Shown here: positions 26,370-34,004 of the stretch, piece after piece
Layout: each line of letters opens with the position of its first letter
How positions within the stretch are numbered: the stretch's first letter is position 1
Source of the DNA: Hyphomicrobiales bacterium
GTDB lineage: Bacteria > Pseudomonadota > Alphaproteobacteria > Rhizobiales > Xanthobacteraceae
Assembly: GCA_017305665.1 (NCBI GenBank)
Contig: JAFKKH010000012.1
Location: 304,141 to 368,140, forward strand
Direction: 5' to 3'
DNA length: 64,000 bases
The notes under the pieces: model-generated
Databases searched by the model: none
What the model was told of the DNA's origin: nothing
Seen by the model: only the letters and a program-made list of their open reading frames with translations
Position numbers and translations under genes: made by a program

Positions 26370-26942
26370 TCACGTGGCCGCACTCCGCGCCGCAGCGGCT
26401 TCGCCCCGCAGCTTCCGCGTGACGATGAGGCGGAAGGTCACATACTGGATCGCGAATGCGGCGATCTTGGCGCCAAGGGCGATCACCGATACGTACAGCG
26501 CCCACAGCTTGACGTCGCCGGTCATGGCGATGGCGATGTTGCCGAGGCCGAGCGCGAACATCAATGCGGCCCACGCGTACCCCGCGGCGGTGATCAGGCG
26601 GGGAATATTCTCCACCACGATCGGCGGCATGTAGCGCAGCATCCAGCCGCGCTTCAGCATCACCACGCCGATCGCGAAATGGGCGATGCTCGGCTTGAAC
26701 ATCACGAAGCGCGGGTCTTTCGTCAGCAGCGTGGCGCTGCCGAGCACGATGACGAGCGCGAGACTCGCATAGGTCATGAAGCCGAGGGGCTTGCCGCGGA
26801 CGTGGGCGTAGATCACCTGCGCGATCGCAGCCACGATGCCGACCGCCGTTGCAATCACGACGTTGTCGGTGGCGGCATAGATGATCAGAAACACGATGCT
26901 CGAGAGGAAGTCGCTGCCGAGCCTGGCGAATACGCTTGTCAT
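26370..26942 (-). CDS. yciB: YciB/IspZ (septation protein A) family membrane protein
   Basis: 190 residues from ATG 26942, which has AGGGAG 7 bp upstream; an in-frame GTG lies 13 codons earlier. Five to six transmembrane helices. The IspZ signature region reads VLGSATLLTKDPRFVMFKPSIAH, comparable to the family's LTLLLHDPRFIMWKP. IspZ/YciB proteins affect cell-envelope synthesis and elongation, and no enzymatic activity is established. It is the second gene of a two-gene operon (57 bp from the upstream stop) preceded by a TetR-type operator at 27596. Confidence 0.85.
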   Translation of the reverse strand: MTSVFARLGSDFLSSIVFLIIYAATDNVVIATAVGIVAAIAQVIYAHVRGKPLGFMTYASLALVIVLGSATLLTKDPRFVMFKPSIAHFAIGVVMLKRGWMLRYMPPIVVENIPRLITAAGYAWAALMFALGLGNIAIAMTGDVKLWALYVSVIALGAKIAAFAIQYVTFRLIVTRKLRGEAAAARSAAT

Positions 26943-26999
26943 CGTCGAACTCCCTGCGGCGTCGCCGCTGCGTGTGACCATTTGAACGGACGCATTGTG

Positions 27000-27569
27000 T
27001 CAGGACGTTGCCTGTGTGGCGGCCGGCGCGACGCGCGCACGGAGATGCTGCGGATACCATTTGGTGAAGTAGACCGCCGCGTTGCGAGCGGCGAGACCGA
27101 TGCCGATCCCGATCCACAGCGGCAGGCTCGGCAGGTAGATCACGGCAAGGTTCGCGACGGCCATCAGCACCATGGAGCCGGCCCAGGCCGCGGTGATGAT
27201 GTAGTTCGCGGTCAGGAAGCCGGGCAGCTTCGCGGTCTCGGCATCCACTTGTTCGCGCGCGTACTGCAGTGTGAAGGGCATTCCGATGGCGAGCGAGACC
27301 AAGACGATCGCCAGCGTGCCGGCATCGACGGCGAGGCGAATGGCGGTCGAACTCCACGCCGTGTCGGCGAGGATGAAATAGCCGGCGAGCGCCGCGAACA
27401 GGAAAAGCGATCCTGCCGCCAGCAGCTTGATCGAGCGGCCTGCGGCGAGATCGTAAACGATGGTCGCTGCGGCAACCACCGCGCCGGCGATCAGGCTTGG
27501 GACGACCGGGGCCATCAGAAGCAGCAGCGAGAAGGTGCCGAACGGGGCGAGGATCAGGAGGAAGACCAT
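27000..27569 (-). CDS. integral membrane protein, partner of YciB-like gene
   Basis: 189 residues with five or six hydrophobic helices (LLILAPFGTFSLLLLMAPVV, ASLFLF-type segments) and a C-terminal amphipathic end WYPQHLRARV. The size, topology and the internal sequence FLTANYIITAAWAGSMVLMA resemble YciB-like membrane proteins only loosely; I do not recognise the family. It lies directly upstream of the yciB-like gene. The 27596-27614 operator, identical in pattern to the two sites at the TetR gene, precedes it, so TetR control is likely. Confidence 0.78.
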   Translation of the reverse strand: MVFLLILAPFGTFSLLLLMAPVVPSLIAGAVVAAATIVYDLAAGRSIKLLAAGSLFLFAALAGYFILADTAWSSTAIRLAVDAGTLAIVLVSLAIGMPFTLQYAREQVDAETAKLPGFLTANYIITAAWAGSMVLMAVANLAVIYLPSLPLWIGIGIGLAARNAAVYFTKWYPQHLRARVAPAATQATS

Positions 27570-27595
27570 GGCGGCCTCACGAGGTTGATCTCGAA

Positions 27596-27614
27596 ATCTT
27601 TACAGTGTCAAAAT
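27596..27614. promoter_or_regulatory. TetR-type operator copy 1
   Basis: ATCTTTACAGTGTCAAAAT, a TTTACA-N-TGT(C)AA palindrome with one mismatch, sits 27 bp upstream of the membrane operon. It matches the two operators flanking the TetR gene at 29.6 kb. Confidence 0.7.
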
Positions 27615-27708
27615 CGTGACGTCGGCACGGTGCCCGACGGGCAGGTGGGGCGATCGATATCCGCCGGGCGTTCCCGGGTTCATGCGGCCGGTGAGGGGGC
27701 GGTGGCGA

Positions 27709-27726
27709 ATGTGATGTACATCACAT
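27709..27726. promoter_or_regulatory. CRP/FNR-type perfect palindrome
   Basis: ATGTGATGTACATCACAT is a perfect 18-bp palindrome of the TGTGA-N6-TCACA form. It lies 53 bp upstream of the ATG at 27779, a good position for a CRP- or FixK-family activator or repressor. Confidence 0.7.
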
Positions 27727-27778
27727 AGCGTGGCGGACGCTGGCGTTACGGTGGCTCCCATCACAAAGGGAGACCGTC

Positions 27779-28111
27779 ATGCGCACAATCATCCTCATGG
27801 TTTCGTTGCTTCTGTTCTCGGGCGCCGCCGAGGCCGGACAAATGCGCGGGCTGACGCTGGCCTCGAATGCGCCGGCGGTCGAGCAGACCGAGCAGTCCCA
27901 GCCCTCCACGCTAGTGCACCAAGCGCAGCCGCCGGCCCGGACGGAAAATCACACCGCGACCAAGACCGATACGAAAGCGGAGCAGACGTGCGGCACGCGC
28001 GAGCAACCGCGCGATGACGATGACAGGCGCAATCGCAGGCCGGTGCGGCATCACGAGAGCGACGAGCACAAGGCGCGCCGCATCGCCGCGCACTACGGGA
28101 TTTATTGGTGA
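27779..28111 (+). CDS. small secreted hydrophilic protein
   Basis: 110 residues. Ribosome site AAAGGGAGACCGTC before the ATG. Signal peptide IILMVSLLLFSGAAEA, cleavage probably before GQMRG. The mature part is Gln/Pro/Arg rich, with a single cysteine (EQTCGTREQ) and a terminal segment HKARRIAAHYGIYW. No known domain. It has its own CRP/FNR-like palindrome and is divergent from the membrane operon. Probably periplasmic, possibly stress-induced. Confidence 0.75.
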   Translation: MRTIILMVSLLLFSGAAEAGQMRGLTLASNAPAVEQTEQSQPSTLVHQAQPPARTENHTATKTDTKAEQTCGTREQPRDDDDRRNRRPVRHHESDEHKARRIAAHYGIYW

Positions 28112-28128
28112 GACGTTGCTGCGTTCGA

Positions 28129-28195
28129 CAGATTCCGGACAACCGCTTACGCGGTTTCCTCAGATGCGCAATTGCGCATCGAGAATGACGCAGTA
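28129..28195. repeat. palindromic intergenic repeat
   Basis: A hairpin AACCGC-ttac-GCGGTT is followed by the perfect 18-bp palindrome GATGCGCAATTGCGCATC (28164-28181) and a GACGCAGTAAAGC tail with AGTAAAGC doubled. This is a dispersed repeat type of this bacterial group and may also end the two convergent transcripts. Confidence 0.7.
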
Positions 28196-28208
28196 AAGCA
28201 GTAAAGCG

Positions 28209-29612
28209 CTACGCAGCCCCAACCCAGTTGCCGTGAAAGCCGTCGGGCACCCGGTGGCCGAGATGGACCAGCGCCACCGGTCCGGCTTTCACATCCGTCG
28301 CGTTGAACACCGCAAGGTCGCTGCGGTTGTCGCGGGCACGCCAGACCACGGCGAGCAGCCAGCCGTCGCCTTCGGCGGCGTCCGCACCACGCTCAACGAA
28401 CACCGGCTCGGAGATGGTGTCGCCGGCGGGCAGCAGATACTGCGCGAGCCGCGTGCCCTTGCCGTCGACATGCACGATCCCCGATAGCGCGCCGAACATC
28501 GGCAGGTTCGGGTTGGCGCAGGCGTACCAGCCATGATGGCTGGGGAGTCCCGCGCGGCGCTCATCGATGCGCGGGAATTCGCCGGTGAGGTCATCGAGAT
28601 AGGTTTGCGAAAACCGGTCGGTATTCCCTGAGAGATCGAAGGTCCAGCGGCACAGCCGCGCCCGCGACTTCTTCGGATCGGTGGGCGAACCGTCAGGATG
28701 GGTGAACAGCGGCGCTTCCTCGAACTGCATGACGTCGGCGATGATGCGATCACCGTCCTCCCACGCATTCATCACGTGAAAGACGTAGCAGCTCTCGGCG
28801 CGGAACCAGACGACGTCGCGGCTTGTGCCGGTGCGCTTCATCACGCCGACATAGGCGCCTTTCTCCGGCTCCCAGGCGTAGGGCGGGCGGCCTTGCATGG
28901 CGCGATCCATGCTGCCGGTGATCGGCAGGATCGGAAACAGCACGTGGTTGGCGGTGACGATGAAATCGTGGACCATGCTGGCGTAGGGCGCCTCGAACCG
29001 CTCGAAGCGCGTGACGACGCCGGAGGCATCGACCGATCCGAACGAGATATCCGGCGTGAACGGCCCACGCGCGTTGTAGCCGAAGAACATCATCTCGCCG
29101 GTCAAAGGATCGACCTTCGGATGGGCGGTGAAGGGGCCAGCGATCCTCTTGCCGTAATCGTAGTAGCCGCGCGTCTTCAGCGTGCCCGGCTCGATCTCGG
29201 TCGGCAGATGACCTTCCTCGAGCGCGAGCAGACGGCCGCCATGGAAGACGATGTTGGTATTGGCGACGCCGCCGTCGGCGCCGGCAGAGGCAGGTGCGTC
29301 GGGCAGCTTGCGGCCGAAGCCGCCGAACAGGGCGCGCCCCGCATCATGCTCGGCGAGCCACTTCGGGGTGCGGACCCAGCGGTTGCGATAGCTGGCGCGG
29401 CCGTTCTCGAGATGAAACGCGTGCAGCATGCCGTCGCCGACAAACCAGTGCGCGCCGGGGGCGTCGAACTGCGGATTGGGGCCGTTGCGATAAAGTGTGC
29501 CGTTCAATTCGCGCGGCAGTTCGCCAGTGATTTTCAGGAACGGCGCATCGCATTCCATCGGTATCGGCGCGAGGTTGTTGCGCTCGCGCCGGATCGCTTG
29601 CAGGTCCATCAT
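28209..29612 (-). CDS. carotenoid oxygenase (RPE65 / lignostilbene dioxygenase family)
   Basis: 467 residues. A seven-bladed propeller enzyme with a four-histidine Fe(II) centre that cleaves carotenoid or stilbene double bonds with O2. The four histidine contexts are visible: IAGPFTAHPKVDP, YASMVHDFIVTANHV, CYVFHVMNAWEDGD and the C-terminal VPDGFHGNW. The start region (LNGTLYRNGPNPQFD, HWFVGDGMLHAF) is family-standard. ATG codons at 29612 and 29609 follow GGGAG; the second has better spacing. The TetR-type operator 29624-29642 lies just upstream, so it is probably repressed by the divergent TetR. Substrate may be a carotenoid, apocarotenal or lignin-derived stilbene. Confidence 0.93.
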   Translation of the reverse strand: MMDLQAIRRERNNLAPIPMECDAPFLKITGELPRELNGTLYRNGPNPQFDAPGAHWFVGDGMLHAFHLENGRASYRNRWVRTPKWLAEHDAGRALFGGFGRKLPDAPASAGADGGVANTNIVFHGGRLLALEEGHLPTEIEPGTLKTRGYYDYGKRIAGPFTAHPKVDPLTGEMMFFGYNARGPFTPDISFGSVDASGVVTRFERFEAPYASMVHDFIVTANHVLFPILPITGSMDRAMQGRPPYAWEPEKGAYVGVMKRTGTSRDVVWFRAESCYVFHVMNAWEDGDRIIADVMQFEEAPLFTHPDGSPTDPKKSRARLCRWTFDLSGNTDRFSQTYLDDLTGEFPRIDERRAGLPSHHGWYACANPNLPMFGALSGIVHVDGKGTRLAQYLLPAGDTISEPVFVERGADAAEGDGWLLAVVWRARDNRSDLAVFNATDVKAGPVALVHLGHRVPDGFHGNWVGAA

Positions 29613-29623
29613 TCGCTCCCTTT

Positions 29624-29642
29624 ATCTTTACATCGTCAAGAT
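29624..29642. promoter_or_regulatory. TetR-type operator copy 2
   Basis: ATCTTTACATCGTCAAGAT, an inverted repeat ATCTT-k-AC ... GT-m-AAGAT, lies 12 bp before the carotenoid oxygenase start. Confidence 0.7.
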
Positions 29643-29677
29643 TGCACTAGCCGTGAGCACGGTTTTCGTCAAGCGAA

Positions 29678-29696
29678 ATCTTTACAGTGTAAAAAT
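29678..29696. promoter_or_regulatory. TetR-type operator copy 3
   Basis: ATCTTTACAGTGTAAAAAT contains the perfect TTTACA-G-TGTAAA palindrome and overlaps the first ATG of the TetR gene, fitting autorepression. Confidence 0.75.
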
Positions 29697-30438
29697 GACG
29701 GCCTATACCAAACCCATGACACGCAAGACCGATTCCCGGCAGGCAGCGAAGACCGGCGCGCGCAAGGTGGCCAAAGCCAGAGCAGCGCCACGGGTCGCCG
29801 CCAAACAAGCGAAGGCGGCAACGTCGTCCTATCATCACGGCGATCTGCATGACGCGCTGCTGAAGGCGGCGGAGCGGATTCTGGAGCGCGAGGGATTGCC
29901 GGGGCTGACGCTGCGCGCGGTGGCGCGCGAGGCCGGTGTCTCGCATGCCGCGCCCGCGCATCATTTCAGCGATCTCAGTGGACTCGTCAGCGAACTCGCG
30001 GCGATCGGATACGGCCGCTTCGGGGCAGCGCTGAATACTGCCGCGGCGACAGGGCGGTCGCCGGCCGAAGCGGGGCTTGCGCGGGGGCGCGCTTACATCG
30101 ATTTCGCGCGGACGCATCCGGCCATGTATCAGTTGATGTTCAGCGCCGAGCGCCTCGACATGAACAATCCTGTGCTACGGCAGGCGGCGGACGCCTCTTT
30201 CAGCGGCCTTGTCGCGGCGATCAATGAAAACCGGAGCGAGGCGATCGCGGAGACGAGGCTGACGCTCGACCAGGCCGCCGACATCGTGCGGGTGTGGTCG
30301 CTCGTCCATGGCTTTGCCATGCTGCTGATCGACGGCCGGCTGCAGGGTATTCTGAAGTATTTACCCGCCGGCACCGACGCCACCATGTTGCTGGACGCGA
30401 TGCTGAGGTCGATGCCGATGCGACCGGGATCGCGGTGA
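29695..30438 (+). CDS. TetR/AcrR family regulator with WHG-type ligand domain
   Basis: About 247 residues from ATG 29695; the ATG at 29716 is an alternative because the first overlaps an operator. Neither start has a ribosome site, so the transcript may be leaderless. A Lys/Arg/Ala-rich tail is followed by the HTH (YHHGDLHDALLKAAERIL, TLRAVAREAGVSHAAPAHHF) and a WHG-type C-terminal domain (AYIDFARTHPAMYQLMFSAE, VWSLVHGFAMLLIDGRL). It is divergent from the carotenoid oxygenase, with matching operators on both sides, and most likely represses both and the membrane operon at 27 kb. Ligand unknown, perhaps a hydrophobic cleavage product. Confidence 0.9.
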   Translation: MTAYTKPMTRKTDSRQAAKTGARKVAKARAAPRVAAKQAKAATSSYHHGDLHDALLKAAERILEREGLPGLTLRAVAREAGVSHAAPAHHFSDLSGLVSELAAIGYGRFGAALNTAAATGRSPAEAGLARGRAYIDFARTHPAMYQLMFSAERLDMNNPVLRQAADASFSGLVAAINENRSEAIAETRLTLDQAADIVRVWSLVHGFAMLLIDGRLQGILKYLPAGTDATMLLDAMLRSMPMRPGSR

Positions 30439-30473
30439 GGTGTTGGTCAGGCGACGTGGTTTGAAGCACATGT

Positions 30474-30504
30474 TCGTCATGGCCGGGCTTGTCCCGGCCA
30501 CGAC
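30474..30504. repeat. REP-like hairpin
   Basis: CGTCATGGCCGGG-cttgt-CCCGGCCACGAC; a 7-bp perfect stem within the same repeat family as 22994-23106. It lies after the TetR stop and before the convergent gene, so it may terminate both. Confidence 0.7.
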
Positions 30505-30524
30505 AGTCTAGCTAAAATGTCTTC

Positions 30525-31166
30525 TTATCGCTTTTCGGGCAGCGCCAGATCGACGGCGCGTCCACGCTGACCGCCGACATGGATCGTGTCTTTCTTGCAG
30601 TCGAAACTGCGTGCCCAGTCGTCGGCGGCGTGCTGCGCCAGCGCGTTGGCGTTGGTGTTGGCCGCAACGTCGACATAGGCGACGTGACAGACTGGCCCGG
30701 GCGCAAGTCGCGTCACCACCAGCATTGCGACGCTGCGCGGGCGATCGTTCGCTCCGAGATCTTCATAATCCGTGATGTGCCAGCGCTGGATGATGGCGAA
30801 CGGTTTGTCGTCGGCGCCACTCCGCCACTCCACGGTATTGTCGGTCGAATTGAATTGCACGAATCCTTGCGCGGCGGCCGGCTCAGCGGCCGCGGCCTTG
30901 GCGGAGTTGCCCACCGAAATGGTTTCTCGGTCGTCGTCAATCTGGCGCAGCACGATGAGATCGCCCAAACCCTTGCAGGCTTCATCGGATGAGATTTGGT
31001 CGTTTCTGATCTCGCGGCAATTCTTCGCCCGCGTGGCGGTGTAGACGCTGTGGCCGGGTTCGGCCGCGACCGCGCGCCCAATATGGCTGCAAATGACGAT
31101 GAAAGCGGCTGCGCCGAGGCAGTGCGCTGCGCGGCCGATGACATTGAATTGGCAAGAGGCGGTCAC
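30525..31166 (-). CDS. secreted hypothetical protein
   Basis: 213 residues. I chose the GTG at 31166 (GGAGAC ribosome site 6 bp upstream), which puts the hydrophobic segment CLGAAAFIVICSHIGRAVA at the right distance for a signal peptide cut before AEPGHS. Cysteines occur at KNCREI, EACKGLG, PVCHVAY and SFDCKKD, probably two disulfides. Conserved-looking strands are NSTDNTVEWRSG and FAIIQRWHITDYED. Similar in style to invasion-associated or DUF-type periplasmic proteins but no family recognised. Confidence 0.7.
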   Translation of the reverse strand: MTASCQFNVIGRAAHCLGAAAFIVICSHIGRAVAAEPGHSVYTATRAKNCREIRNDQISSDEACKGLGDLIVLRQIDDDRETISVGNSAKAAAAEPAAAQGFVQFNSTDNTVEWRSGADDKPFAIIQRWHITDYEDLGANDRPRSVAMLVVTRLAPGPVCHVAYVDVAANTNANALAQHAADDWARSFDCKKDTIHVGGQRGRAVDLALPEKR

Positions 31167-31338
31167 TGACGGGTCTCCATGGGGCAAGCCTGGCGGGTCA
31201 TGGGACCGTCGCAAGCTGGGGAAGGTTCAATGCACCTGTGCGAAACACCTGACATCGGCGCGGAATCGTGTCAAACAGCGCTCCGCGATCCTTTGCTAGC
31301 CCTTGTCACTCATCGAGCGTTCAAAGTTCCAGCCGATC

Positions 31339-31923
31339 ATGCCTGCCATTTCACCGAACAAGCCGTACCGTGTCGGCCGTTCCCGCACCGGGCTCGGTCT
31401 CTTCGCCACCAAGCCTATCAGGAAGGGTACGAAGATCATCCGCTATTTCGGGCCGATGCTCGATTGCAAAAAGGAAAAAGACGACGCGATCGAGAACAAG
31501 TACCTGTTCCAGATCACCAATCGCTGGACCATCGATGGCTCGGTGCGCGAGAACATTGCACGCTACATCAACCACGCTTGCCGACCGAATGCGGAATCCG
31601 ACGTCAAGAAGAAGAAGCGCCGCGTCTACATCCGCGCCATCAAGGACATCGCGCCCGGCGACGAGATCAACTACGATTACGGCACCGATTACTTCAAGGA
31701 ATACCTGAAGCCGATCGGGTGCAAATGCGACTCCTGTGAAAAGAAGCGCAAAAAGCTGCGTGCCGAGGCCCGCGAAGAGAAGAAGCGCGCGAAGGCGCGG
31801 GCTGAAAAGCGCGCCGTGAAGGCCGCCAGCGGCAAGAAGCTGAATGGCCACAAGGCGCTCGGCGTTTCCAGGAAATCCAAGACCATCGCGAAGGGCCGCA
31901 AGGTCGCGAAGCGGTCGCGATAA
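31339..31923 (+). CDS. SET-domain protein lysine methyltransferase with basic tail
   Basis: 194 residues from ATG 31339; the frame also starts 12 codons earlier. The SET core is complete: RVGRSRTGLGLFATKPIRKG (SAM-binding GxG), ARYINHACRPNAES (RxxNHxCxPN), GDEINYDYG (catalytic Tyr). A post-SET-like zinc motif CKCDSCEKKRK follows, then a ~55-residue Lys/Arg/Ala tail (KKRAKARAEKRAVKAAS ... KGRKVAKRSR) like H1/HU tails. SET methyltransferases modify lysine side chains; in bacteria the target could be a nucleoid or ribosomal protein. The tail may bind DNA or be an automethylation site (inference). Single gene. Confidence 0.9.
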   Translation: MPAISPNKPYRVGRSRTGLGLFATKPIRKGTKIIRYFGPMLDCKKEKDDAIENKYLFQITNRWTIDGSVRENIARYINHACRPNAESDVKKKKRRVYIRAIKDIAPGDEINYDYGTDYFKEYLKPIGCKCDSCEKKRKKLRAEAREEKKRAKARAEKRAVKAASGKKLNGHKALGVSRKSKTIAKGRKVAKRSR

Positions 31924-31932
31924 CGGGCATTT

Positions 31933-31974
31933 GTCATTCCGGATGGCTTGCAGCGCAAGCCGATCCGAAATGAC
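31933..31974. repeat. palindromic intergenic repeat
   Basis: GTCATT-CCGGAT-GGCTTGC ... GCAAGCC-GATCCG-AAATGAC, nested stems 12 bp after the SET gene stop. It may double as a terminator. Confidence 0.7.
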
Positions 31975-31980
31975 CCGCCA

Positions 31981-32214
31981 TCAGTCACGCCGCCGCATCT
32001 CCCGCCACAACCGCAGCGGGCACACGAGCGTTGCGCGCTGTTCCACCGCCTCGACATAGGCGATCGCGAACGCGCACGTATTCACCAGCACGGCTTCGGG
32101 CATGTTGAGCGATCCTGCGAGCGCGCGGACGATCAGGCCGGATACCCAGGAGGCGGCCGCGATGACGGCCGGTTGGGTGGCGGCGCGGTAGAGGGCGATT
32201 GCGAGCATCGTCAT
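31981..32214 (-). CDS. small membrane-associated hypothetical protein
   Basis: 77 residues, ATG 32214 with AGGAGAC 4 bp upstream. It begins MTMLAIALYRAATQPAVIAA and continues with a hydrophobic stretch SWVSGLIVRALAG and AVLVNTCAFAIAYVEAVEQR. Probably one or two short membrane helices, with a basic C-terminus (LRLWREMRRRD). I do not recognise the family. Divergent from the XRE regulator. Confidence 0.65.
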   Translation of the reverse strand: MTMLAIALYRAATQPAVIAAASWVSGLIVRALAGSLNMPEAVLVNTCAFAIAYVEAVEQRATLVCPLRLWREMRRRD

Positions 32215-32314
32215 GGCTGTCTCCTGTCGCCATGAAGATGATCGCGCCGTGCGCCGGGATCGATTACCTCGGGGGTAATGGAACGCGTGATGCCTGCATG
32301 ATAGGTTTTGCTTC

Positions 32315-33130
32315 ATGAACAGACATGTCGCAGCCTCCACGGCCCGCTCGCAGCCGATCCATATCGGCGATCACCTGCGCGAATGGCGTCAGCGCCGCCA
32401 CCTCAGCCAGCTCGATCTCGCCACCGACGCGGAGATTTCCGCGCGTCATCTGAGCTTTGTCGAAACCGGCCGCGCCACGCCGTCGCGCGACATGGTGTTG
32501 CGGCTGGCCGAGCGGCTCGATGTGCCCTTGCGCGAGCGCAACGTGCTGCTGGTCGCGGCCGGCTTCGCGCCGGCGTTTTCGCAAAGGACGCTCGACGATC
32601 CCGCGCTGACCGCAGCGCGGCAGGCGATCGATCTCGTGCTCAAGGCGCATGAGCCGAACCCGGCGCTGGCCGTGGACCGGCACTGGAATCTCGTCACCGC
32701 CAACCGCATGGTGGCGCCGCTGCTGGACGGCGTGCCGCAACGGCTATTGGGGCAGCCCTTCAATGTGCTGCGGCTGAGCTTTCATCCGGAGGGGCTGGCG
32801 GCGCGCACGGTCAATCTCGCCGAATGGTGCGCGCATCTGCTGGAGCGGCTGCACCGGCAATGCGAGACCACGGCCGATCCCGAACTGATCAAGCTCTACA
32901 ACGACTTGAAGCAGTATCCGATCCCGGCGCGGAAGGGACCGATCGCGGCCGACAGCGTCGCGGTGCCGTTCCGGATGCGGCTCGGCGACGACGTGCTGAG
33001 TTTCATCTCCACCACCATGGTGTTCGGCACGCCGGTGGATGTCACGCTGTCCGAACTCGCGCTCGAAACCTTCTTCCCGGCAGACGACCTGACCGCCGAG
33101 CGCATGCGGGCCATCGCAGCGGGTCTTTGA
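32315..33130 (+). CDS. XRE-family regulator with MmyB-like ligand domain
   Basis: 271 residues. N-terminal HTH (IGDHLREWRQRRHLSQLDLA, AEISARHLSFVETGRATPSR, residues 16-65), then an MmyB-like PAS-related domain with the family's LAVDRHWNLVTANRMVAPLL and FNVLRLSFHPEGLAARTVNL. Its tail reads LSFISTTMVFGTPVDVTLSE followed by ALETFFPADDLT. Proteins of this kind bind small hydrophobic ligands and regulate nearby dehydrogenases or fatty-acid enzymes. Here the only divergent neighbour is the 77-residue protein, 100 bp away, so the target is not obvious. Confidence 0.88.
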   Translation: MNRHVAASTARSQPIHIGDHLREWRQRRHLSQLDLATDAEISARHLSFVETGRATPSRDMVLRLAERLDVPLRERNVLLVAAGFAPAFSQRTLDDPALTAARQAIDLVLKAHEPNPALAVDRHWNLVTANRMVAPLLDGVPQRLLGQPFNVLRLSFHPEGLAARTVNLAEWCAHLLERLHRQCETTADPELIKLYNDLKQYPIPARKGPIAADSVAVPFRMRLGDDVLSFISTTMVFGTPVDVTLSELALETFFPADDLTAERMRAIAAGL

Positions 33131-33349
33131 TCCAGGGTGCGTACCCACAACTCTTCAATCTTCGCCGATGTCTCCTTGCTCCGACACCGGCCGCCTTTGT
33201 GCAACCGCGGCAATACCGCGATAGGCCAGATATTTTTTGACGCTCGATGGCTCAATACGGAACTTGTGGTACCGTGCACTTAATCGGAACGACATTTCCG
33301 TTTCGATTTGGGGAGAGGGGCGTGTCATGAGATTGTCATAAGTTTTATC

Positions 33350-33886
33350 GTGCCGTCAGCCGTCGCCATTTTATCAACTGCACTGCTGTGCGGCCCGAGC
33401 GGCACGGCAATGTCGCAGACCGCAGCAGGCTCCGCCGGCACGCTTCCTCGCATCACGGTCGAAGCGCCGAAGCAGGTGGCAAGGCCACATCGGCCGCGAC
33501 ACGCGGCGAACACCGTTGCATCTCGCCGAACATCGTCAGCCGCTCGAACGCCGTCGGCTGCGCCGGATTCAGTATTGGGGAAGATTGCCAGGCTTGAGAG
33601 AGCCAGCAGCAGTTGCAACGGCGGTTGCGAAACCAGTTTTAAACGTGGCGATGCCCCCTGGGTCGGATGTAGTGCCTCGGAGGGCGAAGATTCAGTCTCA
33701 AGTTTCTCGCCAACGTGCACGGACACGCTCACCTACAAAACTTACCTGGACTGCACCAACACCAAAATCTTTTTGGGCTGGTTGCACAGAGAAGCCCGGT
33801 GGCATTGCAGCAGCCTGCTTGCCGGCGGGAAGTTTGTCGGAGAGAGGCATCGGGTCGCCCAACTCAAGCGATCACGCCACCGCTAG
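33350..33886 (+). CDS. secreted Cys-rich hypothetical protein, probable 5' frameshift
   Basis: The frame from GTG 33350 gives 178 residues: signal-peptide-like AVAILSTALLCGPSGTAMSQ, a Pro/Arg-rich linker, then a Cys domain with SSSCNGGCETSFKRGD, WVGCSASE, SPTCTDTL, KTYLDCTNTK and ARWHCSSLLAGGKF. The best ribosome site (GGGGAGAGG) points at an ATG at 33327 that runs out after four codons. Adding one base near 33338 would join it to this frame and complete a normal signal peptide, so the gene is probably frameshifted or the sequence has an error. Function unknown. Confidence 0.6.
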   Translation: MPSAVAILSTALLCGPSGTAMSQTAAGSAGTLPRITVEAPKQVARPHRPRHAANTVASRRTSSAARTPSAAPDSVLGKIARLERASSSCNGGCETSFKRGDAPWVGCSASEGEDSVSSFSPTCTDTLTYKTYLDCTNTKIFLGWLHREARWHCSSLLAGGKFVGERHRVAQLKRSRHR

Positions 33887-34004
33887 CCCATACCGCCCGT
33901 TGGCTGCGCTTTAATGAGTCCGTGGCCGGGTCCGGCAAGGCTTGCCGGGCTGTGCCGCGAGGCCTATCTCTGGGGCTACCGGAGGAACAGCCAAAGGATC
34001 AGCC

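Noticed and set aside
33308-33330. TTG start at 33308 for the Cys-rich secreted protein
   Set aside because: No ribosome site in front of it; the strong ribosome site belongs to ATG 33327 in another frame, which points to a frameshift instead.
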